A DNA stretch of 64,000 bases from Phytomonas francai (taxonomy: Eukaryota > Euglenozoa > Kinetoplastea > Trypanosomatida > Trypanosomatidae). The stretch spans positions 710,283 to 774,282 of the forward strand of contig MJCC01000006.1 in assembly GCA_001766655.1 (NCBI GenBank). Reading direction: 5' to 3'. Shown piece by piece: positions 55,553-64,000 of the stretch. The notes under the pieces were generated by a model, which made no database searches, was not told where the DNA came from, and was given only the letters and a program-made list of their open reading frames with translations. How positions within the stretch are numbered: position 1 is the first letter of the stretch; each line of letters opens with the position of its first letter. Made by a program: the position numbers and the translations under genes.

Positions 55553-56953
55553 CCGGGGCTTCTTCATTCTAACTTTTAACCCTTACAGGGAACGCGAATA
55601 AAATAAGATCCTATCACAGATTGATCTTCTTCCACAGAATATCGATGAATTGCGTAGCAGAGGGGACCAGTCTTTCTCCTCTCCTGATGTCAAGCTTTCA
55701 CGTGTTTATGAGCAGTAGTAGCTTTATTCATTTATGCGCAAGGTAGCCAGAGCGATGAGAACATTCGATGACTTCCTCCATTTTTTTCCTCTTGTCACAT
55801 CGGGCGTGTGCGGGGGTCGAATTAGGCTGCTTTCACCATTCTGCCGATTGCAATGGTCTATGGGGGCTATTTACTCGCTAGGTGTCAGGCGAGTGTGTGT
55901 GTGTGTGTGGGTGGGTGGGTGTGGGTGTGGAGTGGAGTTACACTGAGTCCCTCTGGTTTGGGTTCTACACACATGAGGGGAATGTTTTTTTTTTGTTACA
56001 GTGTTTGGATTGCGGATATTATTCCTATAAATGGGAACAGTCACAGCTGTTCAGAAGTCTCTTTGCCTGGGATTTGTCTTCAGTTTATTAACAACGGCCG
56101 CTCACATATGAGGAAAGAACCATGGGACAGTGGCGGGCAGTATAAGTAGTTGGATGTAGAGGCAGAAATTTCATTCCATCCAGTACTTCGTTCGTGTTCT
56201 CCAGGGCCGTACGCTCCGCTGAATATTTCATGGAACCGAAATGAATCACCGTGAACGTACTTTTTTGTTGGGATGCTTTGTAGCTCGCATTTCTATCCGC
56301 GGCTTGAGCATTTGAGGCGCTCAATGGGAGGCTTTACACTATCAGCAGCGACGCGAGGACTTTGGTAAGGGCTTTCAGTCAAAAGAAAATGGTAAGAGTC
56401 TAAATCTACGGAAACAGCCCTATTACCAATAACCCTAGCTTCTGTGTCATTCTTGAGGTTGCTTAGGATGTGAAGAGGGAAAAAAGGGGATGCTTTTCTT
56501 CCACTGTCTACCAAATATTTGTGTCAATTTTTGTCTTGCTTGTTTGCTGGTCGATCTGTTTTGAATGATGGAAATGAATTCTTCTCCACACGAAAATGCG
56601 TGCTCAACCTATTTCCTTTTCTTTTCTCTTGCCAAATTTTGAATTATAGACAAAAGCTTCAAAAATTTCACGATCACGTCAAAAAAATTTAGCTCCAAGA
56701 ATTTTTGCCAATCTTCATTTATAGTGATCTTACTGTAGTAGTAAAGTGGGCATCATATTAAGTATTCGCTGCCCGTTCTCGTTATTATTATTTTTCTTTC
56801 TTTCTTTAAATCAATTAGTATATATATTTGGATATTTATTTTTCATCATTCTTTTTTAGGTTTGACAAGTTGTTTTAATTCAGTTATTCATTCGAGAACT
56901 AGGTCTTTCCCTAGGAGGAAAGAAGCGTCGACAAAGGTGAGATCGGAGAGCTG

Positions 56954-56984
56954 TATTATTATTATTATTATTATTACTATTATT
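56954..56984 (+). repeat. (ATT)n microsatellite
   Basis: ATT units with one ACT interruption, in the predicted 5' UTR of the first CCCH gene. Confidence 0.85.
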
Positions 56985-57110
56985 GGCTTTCTTATTTTTA
57001 TTCAATACCAATCATAACTTTTGCCATTGATACCGAGGGCCTGTCAAAGTTTCGGCTCAACCTTTGAACCGAGGGACGTGCGGACCAAGAGGAAAAGAGG
57101 GAAAAGTAAA

Positions 57111-58511
57111 ATGCAGCAGCACCAACAGCAAGATAACGTGGCGGCGAGGGTCAAAAATGAACAGGTTCATAAGCGAAATGTGCTTCCGAAGGAGTCTAGC
57201 ACGCCCTACTGGTATAATAAAACCCCCTCGGACGAGCACGTGAGCGGTTTCACCGAAGTCTTCGACCCCGACTTCAAGCACGTGTACGCGGTGCCGACGA
57301 AGTGCGTCGTGCACGTGCCGCCGGCGCGGCTGAACATCACGCGGCTGGTGCGCTGCCGAAACTACCGCGCGCACGAGCCCGCGAGCTGCACGATGGGCGA
57401 CAGCTGCAAGTTCATCCACGCGGACTGCGCGTACGACGAGCTCAAGCTGCACACGATCCACGTGAACTATATCTGGCGGCACGAGGACCTCTGCACGTAC
57501 CCGCGGCTGCCGCCGGGCGACGTTCTGGAGGTGCTCCAGCCGAACGGGCAGCCGCCGGCCGGCCTGATCCGGAGCAGCTGCGTGTTGGTCACCCGCGGCG
57601 CGACGCGGCTTCTCCAGAAGCGCGCGATGGGCCCCGCCGGCGCGCTGCTGGCGAGCCACTGCCCGCAGTTTTTCTGCAATCGTATGTGCACCCGCGGCGA
57701 GGACTGTCCGTGGGTCCACGCCCTGTACATCGACGCGAGCGCGAAGGCGCTCTACAAGCGCGCGCCCGCGCGCTACCTCTCGCCTCAGAGCGGCGCCGCC
57801 CTGCACCGGCCGGAGGCCGCCGCCGCCGCGGGCGCGCTGTGGGCGGCGCCGTTCCCCTTCGCCGCCCCGCCCGCGGAGGTCGACGACCTCCGCCTCCGCT
57901 CGATCCCGGCCGAGCCCGCGGCGGCGGGGGTAGTCAGCGGGGGGATCGTTTCGCTCGTCGCCGTCTCGGAGGGCGCCGTGAGCGCGCCGACGCCGGCCTC
58001 CCACGCGAAGTCGTCGTCGCTGCTCTCGGAGGGCTCGTGGGGAGTCCCGGGCGAGGCCGCCGCCCCTCCCCCCCCCGCCTACGCGCCGTGGGCAGCCGCG
58101 CGGCGCCCCGGCGGCGGGGCCCTGCCGGCGCCGCTTTACCCGACGCCCGCCGGCGAGGCCGGCGGCCCCGCGCGCCCTCGCGAGGATCGTTCGCCGCCGC
58201 GGTACGCGACCCACGGCTTCCCCGCCTCCCCCGCCGACGCCGCCTCGTCTTTTCTCTCGTTCGGGCCTTCCCAGGGTGGGGATGCGACCTCCGAGCGGCC
58301 GACAGGCGGGCCGGAGGACGGCGTCTTGACCTTCGAGCCCCGGATTCGGCCGATTCGAGGGCTCGACGGGGGCCCTACGCCCTGGAAGGAGGACTCCGTC
58401 GCATCGCTCAAGGCCTCCCAGAGTAGTTATATCAGCGGCAACTCCTCCGTCAGCTTCCGATCGCGTAATTATCGTAACGACCCTTATCATACGAGTTGTA
58501 TCATTTTATAA
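57111..58511 (+). CDS. CCCH zinc-finger RNA-binding protein, copy 1
   Basis: Probable RNA-binding regulator of mRNA fate, 466 residues from the first ATG (an in-frame TTG at 57021 is not plausible as a start). Two CCCH fingers: C82, C93, C99, H103 (CX10CX5CX3H, inside CTMGDSCKFIH) and C184, C193, C199, H203 (CX8CX5CX3H, inside CTRGEDCPWVH). The region between them contains VNYIWRHEDLCTYPRLP. The C-terminal 250 residues are Ala/Pro/Gly-rich and probably disordered. A second gene of the same type lies at 62733, and the first-finger module is nearly identical in DNA. From memory, T. brucei has a cluster of ZC3H genes next to CCT, so this is probably a member of that cluster. The bound RNAs are unknown. 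Confidence 0.85.
   Translation: MQQHQQQDNVAARVKNEQVHKRNVLPKESSTPYWYNKTPSDEHVSGFTEVFDPDFKHVYAVPTKCVVHVPPARLNITRLVRCRNYRAHEPASCTMGDSCKFIHADCAYDELKLHTIHVNYIWRHEDLCTYPRLPPGDVLEVLQPNGQPPAGLIRSSCVLVTRGATRLLQKRAMGPAGALLASHCPQFFCNRMCTRGEDCPWVHALYIDASAKALYKRAPARYLSPQSGAALHRPEAAAAAGALWAAPFPFAAPPAEVDDLRLRSIPAEPAAAGVVSGGIVSLVAVSEGAVSAPTPASHAKSSSLLSEGSWGVPGEAAAPPPPAYAPWAAARRPGGGALPAPLYPTPAGEAGGPARPREDRSPPRYATHGFPASPADAASSFLSFGPSQGGDATSERPTGGPEDGVLTFEPRIRPIRGLDGGPTPWKEDSVASLKASQSSYISGNSSVSFRSRNYRNDPYHTSCIIL
57261..57557 (+). repeat. Zinc-finger module shared with 63246-63542 (copy A)
   Basis: By direct reading, the first 183 bases (57261-57443) are identical to 63246-63428, and the full 297 bases differ at six positions. 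Sequence on both sides diverges abruptly. The module covers VFDPDFKHVYAVPTK, the first CCCH finger and the linker up to LQPNGQPP. Confidence 0.9.
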
Positions 58512-58848
58512 AGGGGAACGCCATGAACGTTCCTGCCCTGACACGCACATTTCGGAAAGGAGGGGACATGAGGCATTGTAACAGGCGCTATGCGAGTTGG
58601 CTTGGGATCTCGTTTGGGCAGATCACATTATCGATTCCGGATAGATCGATCGATGTATATCTCGTAAACGAATACGCCCTTAGGGCACTCTAAAACCGGA
58701 TTAGGTGAGCGGGATATCTATCGCCTGTACCCGTTTCCCTTTTCCTTCTTTTCGCTACTTCGAAGCTTGACAGCTGTTCAGTATGCGTATCCATCGATGC
58801 GTTCCGGATGTATCCCCTCCCGTTCAAAGTTTTTATCCAGAGCGAGAG

Positions 58849-58851
<3 letters not shown>

Positions 58852-58888
<37 letters not shown>
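58852..58888 (+). repeat. (GA)n microsatellite
   Basis: Pure GA run of about 37 bases in the predicted 3' UTR of CCCH copy 1. Confidence 0.9.
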
Positions 58889-58892
<4 letters not shown>

Positions 58893-59825
58893 TTCGTAGT
58901 TTCATAGCGAGGAATACTATTATATGCGGACTAAATTCGTGGCTGAGCCCCAGCCTCTAGGCATTCCCTACTCTTTTGCACAAGGACACCATTCAAGTCC
59001 TAGTATGTCAAGGTTAAAACATTATGTATAGATATCTATATATCTATATACATAATTTCATAGAAACCTGATTTTGTCTTAGTCGCACGATTCTTTTTCG
59101 TTTATGATTTACCAAAAATTGTATCTTTTTGAGTCTCTCCTTATTTATTTCGATCAATCATTAATTCTCTGATTATTTTTATCTACGTCTTTTTATTTTT
59201 ATATCAAAAAAACATCAGTTGTTGATCATCTACACCCTTCGCATTACATTTATTTTCCTAAAGATAAGTTATTATCGGTCCTGCTACGACGGGATATCGC
59301 TCTTTTCGTAGTGTCGTTAATGCAACTAAACCTGGCACCTAGATGTCTTCTGTGGAGATATATAACTTTCGACTTTTTATTATTATTTTGATGTCTTTGA
59401 CTATTTTTTATGGGGCATAAAATCATTTCATTCGTTAAGAGTTCAATGTGGAATTAATAAAACTTAATATTTGGAGATGCCCATGGTTTAACAGAGTTTT
59501 TGTCTTTAAAAAGATCAAAGCTTTTGTCATGTTTCTATTTTTACAATATTTTTTTTTTTCGCCTTCTATAATAGTGTCTTTAAATCTCTATATTTCTTGT
59601 GGCTAAAATTATAAATACGATGAAGGTATAACTTTATCAATAGTTGCTTTGTCTACCTATCTGAGTTCATGGAAGAGCATCCAGCACCGGCTGAGGTGGG
59701 CGTTAAAGTGGTAAAACGAAACAACTCATAGCGGAGGTGTGGGTGAGGGGGTGGTGGTGGAAGGTACTGAGCGAATGTGTTTTGCATGGTGTTATTTGCG
59801 CGGAAAATTAAGGTTGGCTAATGCG

Positions 59826-59898
59826 ACAACAGCAACAACAACAACAACAACAACGAAGGTATCTGTTTGTTCTCATATATATATATATATATATATAT
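59826..59898 (+). repeat. (CAA)n followed by (TA)n
   Basis: A CAA repeat (59826-59853) and, 21 bases on, a TA repeat (59875-59898). Confidence 0.85.
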
Positions 59899-61977
59899 TT
59901 ATTTATATTTTTTATGTTTTAGGTGATCAAAGAAAGAGAATGCACCGTGGGGGAATTGAATTGCTAGAGTGTACCTCTATTTATTTTTAGGTGTCTGGAC
60001 TATGAGTAATCCTCCCTTCTATTTTCACTTTTTTTTTAAAACTTTGCCCAATTTTTTCCTTTTGGATATCTCATTAAAACAAAAAACCCTCTTAATTCAA
60101 TAGTTGATGTGTTTTATTTACTAAACTCTTCGTTCTTGTGTGTCTACCTCTGATTTTTTTTTATTTTTTTTGCATTTTTTAGTTGCTAACTCAATGAATA
60201 TTTAATTATCATTTTGTTAGGGAACACTTTTACCTCCTTCAATTTGACGCATTTTTTTCTTTGCATTTGGACCCCTCACACGTGAGAGACATGGGAAACG
60301 AGGCGCCATGGTGAGAGAGACGCGATCTATCTATAATAATGAATAAATCAATACTGATGGGAGGGAGGGTTTTGTGTCTATAAGCCCTTTATCCTTTTAA
60401 ATTTTTAGCTGTTAGAAAAAGGGAAGAACATGGTTTATGAAAATGGAAAAGATGGAGGTATACATGATAAAAACATGTAACATCCAAAAAAAGGTTTCTT
60501 AAGTTATTGAGTGGCTGATTTTAATACTCTAACTGTCCACATTTTCAGGTGTTCTTTTTTATTTGCATATATACTAGGTCTATTATTTTTGTATAAAAAT
60601 GATAGGGAAATACATGACACAGTTTGTTCTTTGTGTAACGGGGAAAAAGCTTTACCGATGATGAAAGGCATTCCTCATCTTACATTTTCACAATTTTGTG
60701 TTTAATGGATAGTGAATCAATACCTGAGTTTGCGTGTGTAGATTTTTTTTTGTTGTCTTCCTTTCTTAACTATTCACTATATCGAAATATAGTGGAAAAG
60801 TTGTTGCCCATTGCCCCTTGTCGATAGCGAATATATAATTTGAATAACGAATTTCGATTATTCTGAATTATTATATTTTTGTTTGGGTGCCTTATCTTTT
60901 TCTGATTTTAAAATATTTTTCTTTCTATTCTTTTTTTTCTTCTTATTCTTTGAAATTGGCAAATGCTTGAAAAACGAAACCACGCCTATTACCATCAGCA
61001 GATGTGAGTTTCAGAGAAGCTGAAGTTTGAGGAAAAGAATTAAATTATGTGCCTATTATTCGTGTTAATTTATGGAACTGTATTCTAATAAAATTCTTAG
61101 CATTCAAAAAGTGAGAAATATTAGACAAAAACCAGCACATTAGCTAATATTTATTGAAACTTATTTTTCTAACTCTTCCATTTTTAGGGATATTATTTTT
61201 GTCTCATTCAAGGAAAAAATGCTACTTAGAGTAAAAGGCTAGTTTTCCTTTCGATTTTTTTAATTTGAAAAAGTGATACCTTGTCTCTTTCCCTTACAAA
61301 AAAAAAAAAGACATGGAAAATGAACTTTTTCCTTATTTTTTTTTCTTTTGTCACCACTATTATTCTTCAGTTGCGATGTAGCAAATCATTTTTACAATTT
61401 TCAACCATAACATAAAGGTGAAAATACTGATAAATTAGGATGAAAATAAGGTTTTAATTTTATAAGCGTATCACGTTTCAATTGCGGGTGTCAGTAGATT
61501 AAGGCGAAGTTTTTTTATTTCGCCACAGGAAGCAGTGCTTGACAGCCTTTTCATACATATATTTCTTGCGTAATAATAAAAAAGAATTAGCTCTAATCTA
61601 ACTAATGTGTTACGAATCAGCGCAAATATTCGTAATGTCTCTTTGCCCTCTTTTCATCCTTTCTGTGTTTCCCTTTGTACCTCTTTATGTTGGTTTTACC
61701 TCATATCACTGAGTTTTCGAGTATTTTACTATTAGAAAAGGGTGAGTACAACATAGATCGAAACTTCGTAGCTGATATTCACTATTTATTGTCATTATTC
61801 TTTTCCTCCGCAAAGGTTTGGAAACTGACGAAATACACGCAAGTTCGCAAAAAAGAACAGCAAACGTTTTTTTCATAGCTTTCTGCTTCCAGGTAACATT
61901 TAGCAGGAATACATTCTTTTTTTTCCTACAAGAATTGATTTAAAAGCTTAGTGTTGGACTTTGGGCTTTTTTGTTAT

Positions 61978-61995
61978 CCCCCCCCCCCCCCCCCC
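61978..61995 (+). repeat. C18 homopolymer
   Basis: Eighteen consecutive Cs on the + strand; exact length is uncertain in any sequencing method. Confidence 0.85.
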
Positions 61996-62732
61996 TTAGA
62001 AGGGTTTTTATATAGCATATATCAAGGACGAACTGCTAAAACATTTTTTCCTAAAAAATCGTTACCCTTTGTTTCTTGCCACTGCATCACAGAGGTAATT
62101 CTTTAAATAAAGTAAATAGAAACACGAGAGAAATTTTTATCCGGCTATAGGTACCAGTCAGGAAGGAGTACCCCAGAGTAGCGGGCACCTTGCTTTTAAA
62201 GGAAGGGGAACAGAGATTATTTTTCGGTTAATTTTTTTAGCCATTTTGTTCACCTTTTATTTCGTGAAATTCTATTTCACTTTAGGACTTTTATTTAACA
62301 AATAATACTATATTGGCTTATTCTATTTATAGGTTTTTGTTAGAATAATAAAGTTGATTGCTAAATTTATTCAGTTCCCTTCACTTTTCGATCGACTATC
62401 ATATAAACGTACAGCTGCTTTAGCGACGCACGGCGGGAATTTTGCTCGAAGGGGTTGAGGGTCTAAATTCCTTTTCCGCTAGTTGCACAGCTATTTCTAA
62501 AATAAAATAGAATAGTATAGTAAAAAGAGGGGTAACCATTGTGAATTTGAATAATTTTTTTTTTTTGAATTGTAAGGTCAATCTGTGACTAAATTAATAC
62601 ATAAGGCATATAAACAGCACTTTTAATAGTAACATCGTAGGATTTTCCTTTTTTTTTAAAAACCAGTAATCAACACCTACTGGGCACATCTCTGTCAACT
62701 AGACGACACCGTAGGACAGCTCCTGAGCGATC

Positions 62733-64000
62733 ATGACTGAGAAGCAGTTAGCCCAGCCGGTCGGCAAGACACTGAGCGAGCCCTTTAATTTTTCCCCCAT
62801 CTTTGAGGATCTCAACAGCATTTTTTCCAACATGAAGGTCTTTTTTGACACCGAGGACGAGCCCGCACCGTCGCCTTCGTACAACCACTTTAACCTCAGC
62901 CAGCCTCAGCACCAGGCCCAGGCGCAGGCGCCGCTGGCGGCCTTGCCGCCCTTCCCCGGCTTCCCGTACGCCCCCCACGACGGGGCGGGGTTCCCGACGA
63001 AGGCGCTCGCGCGCGGCGCGGCCAGTCCGAACGTCTTCTCGAACTCCGTCGACCCCGCGCGGTGGGCCGGGGGGGGGGTCGAGGCTGGGGGGCTGCACGT
63101 GGGCGTGGTCGGCCGCCCGGGGCACCCCGAGGCGCGGCAGCTCTCCGCGCTCTCCCCGTCCGCGCCCGTCTTCCGGCCGCAGAAGGGCGGGCCCGGCGCC
63201 GGCGCCGAGGCCGCGCCGGGCCCGCTGGCGAACTTCTCGCAGGTTTTCGACCCCGACTTCAAGCACGTGTACGCGGTGCCGACGAAGTGCGTCGTGCACG
63301 TGCCGCCGGCGCGGCTGAACATCACGCGGCTGGTGCGCTGCCGAAACTACCGCGCGCACGAGCCCGCGAGCTGCACGATGGGCGACAGCTGCAAGTTCAT
63401 CCACGCGGACTGCGCGTACGACGAGCTCGAGTCGCACTCGATCCACGTGAACTACATCTGGCGGCACGAGGACCTCTGCACGTACCCGCGGCTGCCGCCG
63501 GGCGACGTTCTGGAGGTGCTCCAGCCGAACGGGCAGCCACCGCTGAAGGTCGGGAGCGCCCTCGCGCTGCGCACCCGCGGCGCGCTCGCCCGCGACGAGC
63601 TCGACGGCGGCGCGCTGATGAGCTGTCCGGACTACGACTACGCCGGCCTCTGCAAGCTCGGCGAGCGCTGCCTCGCCGTCCACCGCGTCACCGTCGACCC
63701 CGCCGTCAAGGGCGACTTCAAACGGGCCTCGCGGAAGCTGCTGAACTCGCTGGCGAGCCGCCGCGCGGACCTCGCCGGGCCCGGCTTCCCCGACCCCCCC
63801 CCCGCCTTCGAGGAGGCCGGGCGCGCGGACGGCCTCCCGCCGCCCGACGGGAAGCTCGGCGAGCGCTGCCTCGCCGTCCACCGCGTCACCGTCGACCCCG
63901 CCGTCAAGGGCGACTTCAAACGGGCCTCGCGGAAGCTGCTGAACTCGCTGGCGAGCCGCCGCGCGGACCTCGCCGGGCCCGGCTTCCCCGACCCCCCCCC
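62733..64000 (+). CDS. CCCH zinc-finger RNA-binding protein, copy 2 (3' end outside window)
   Basis: The frame runs open from this ATG to the last base, 422 complete codons. After an N-terminal extension unlike copy 1 (MTEKQLAQPVGKTLSEPFNF, then a Gly/Ala/Pro-rich stretch) comes the shared module with finger 1: C203, C214, C220, H224. Finger 2 is C298, C307, C313, H317 (CX8CX5CX3H, CKLGERCLAVH). Residues from K308 on are then repeated: a 66-residue unit starting KLGERCLAVHRVTV occurs twice, the second identical as far as the window shows. The second unit holds only the last Cys (C379) and the His (H383) of a finger, so it cannot form one by itself. Probable mRNA regulator like copy 1, with which it forms a paralogous pair. 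Confidence 0.85.
   Translation, partial: MTEKQLAQPVGKTLSEPFNFSPIFEDLNSIFSNMKVFFDTEDEPAPSPSYNHFNLSQPQHQAQAQAPLAALPPFPGFPYAPHDGAGFPTKALARGAASPNVFSNSVDPARWAGGGVEAGGLHVGVVGRPGHPEARQLSALSPSAPVFRPQKGGPGAGAEAAPGPLANFSQVFDPDFKHVYAVPTKCVVHVPPARLNITRLVRCRNYRAHEPASCTMGDSCKFIHADCAYDELESHSIHVNYIWRHEDLCTYPRLPPGDVLEVLQPNGQPPLKVGSALALRTRGALARDELDGGALMSCPDYDYAGLCKLGERCLAVHRVTVDPAVKGDFKRASRKLLNSLASRRADLAGPGFPDPPPAFEEAGRADGLPPPDGKLGERCLAVHRVTVDPAVKGDFKRASRKLLNSLASRRADLAGPGFPDPP
63246..63542 (+). repeat. Zinc-finger module shared with 57261-57557 (copy B)
   Basis: Partner of the copy in the upstream gene, offset 5985 bases. The six differences cluster after 63428: three codons (AAG/GAG, CTG/TCG, ACG/TCG) and two silent changes (TAT/TAC, CCG/CCA). 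Confidence 0.9.
63654..64000 (+). repeat. 198-bp in-frame tandem repeat, second copy cut by window end
   Basis: Unit 1 is 63654-63851. Unit 2 starts at 63852 and is identical over all 149 bases visible, ending in a C run. The period of 198 is 66 codons, so the frame is kept. More copies may follow outside the window. Confidence 0.92.

Larger units (their letters stand above)
54630..57110 (+). other. 2.5-kb spacer with repeats, possible microprotein and acceptor
   Basis: AT-rich. It contains (TA)n at 55207-55236, a GT/GGGT-rich stretch at 55892-55930 and (ATT)n at 56954-56984. TTCTTTTTTAG ends with AG at 56858-56859, about 250 bases before the first CCCH gene. One short open frame at 55448 is listed separately; others look like chance. 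Confidence 0.4.
58512..62732 (+). other. 4.2-kb spacer between the two CCCH genes
   Basis: The longest gene-free stretch of the window, very AT-rich with many T tracts. It holds (GA)n at 58852-58888, (CAA)n at 59826-59853, (TA)n at 59875-59898 and C18 at 61978-61995. Short open frames at 59739-59990, 60511-60705 and 61675-61878 have no supporting signal. It probably consists of long UTRs of the two CCCH mRNAs. Confidence 0.4.

Noticed and set aside
57057..58490. 477-residue minus-strand frame and a 374-residue + strand frame at 57302
   Set aside because: Both are shadows of the first CCCH gene; only its own frame has zinc-finger residues in correct spacing.
62748..63881. 377-residue minus-strand frame
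   Set aside because: Antisense of the second CCCH gene, which is open to the window end on the + strand and carries intact fingers.
1..64000. CRISPR arrays, insertion sequences, retroposons, tRNA/rRNA genes or strand-switch regions
   Set aside because: I found no direct-repeat-spacer pattern, transposase or reverse transcriptase frame, or gene on the minus strand. Absence of tRNA or small RNA genes is judged by eye and is not certain.

Overview
The window looks like nuclear DNA of a trypanosomatid (Kinetoplastea). All 25 genes or gene candidates that I can support lie on the + strand. None has a recognisable intron. They are separated by AT-rich, T-tract-rich spacers in which a polypyrimidine run followed by AG often sits shortly before the first ATG, as expected for polycistronic transcription with spliced-leader trans-splicing. 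The gene content and order fit one conserved trypanosomatid block. From memory, unverified here, PKAC3 next to PDEA, and TRF, the 2-oxoglutarate carrier, CCT and a zinc-finger cluster, are neighbours in Leishmania and Trypanosoma brucei too. The species cannot be fixed from the window.

Layout. 1-13 kb: VPS16 (cut by the left edge), a PKA catalytic subunit, a class I cAMP phosphodiesterase, an ankyrin-repeat protein, an NSUN-type RNA m5C methyltransferase and an AN1 zinc-finger protein. 13-23 kb: a Rab5-like GTPase, a long coiled-coil protein, an N-myristoylated RING E3 candidate, two small membrane-protein candidates (one resembling RNase kappa) and a CX9C/CHCH protein. 25-46 kb: a large orphan protein with a mitochondrial-looking N-terminus, an SDHAF1-like LYR factor, prolyl-tRNA synthetase with an N-terminal YbaK-type editing domain, a SET-domain protein, a PIH1/Kintoun-like dynein assembly factor, a TRF-like Myb protein, a 2-oxoglutarate/malate carrier and a tail-anchored NAA60-like acetyltransferase. 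46-64 kb: a 1573-residue protein with what I read as four tandem phytochelatin-synthase-fold units, a choline-phosphate cytidylyltransferase fused to a decayed CDP-alcohol phosphotransferase domain, and two CCCH zinc-finger paralogues 4.2 kb apart, the second cut by the right edge.

How the genes relate. They are housekeeping and regulatory genes sharing a transcription unit, not an operon with one function. Loose themes are cAMP signalling (PKAC and PDE), endosomal traffic (VPS16 and Rab5), mitochondrial biogenesis (LYR, CHCH, carrier) and post-transcriptional control (CCCH proteins, RNA methyltransferase).

The most interesting items are the tandem phytochelatin-synthase-like protein with differently decayed catalytic triads, the near-perfect zinc-finger module shared by the two CCCH genes (sequence homogenisation), a 198-bp in-frame perfect tandem duplication at the right edge that carries half a zinc finger, and the pseudo-CDP-alcohol phosphotransferase fused to CCT.
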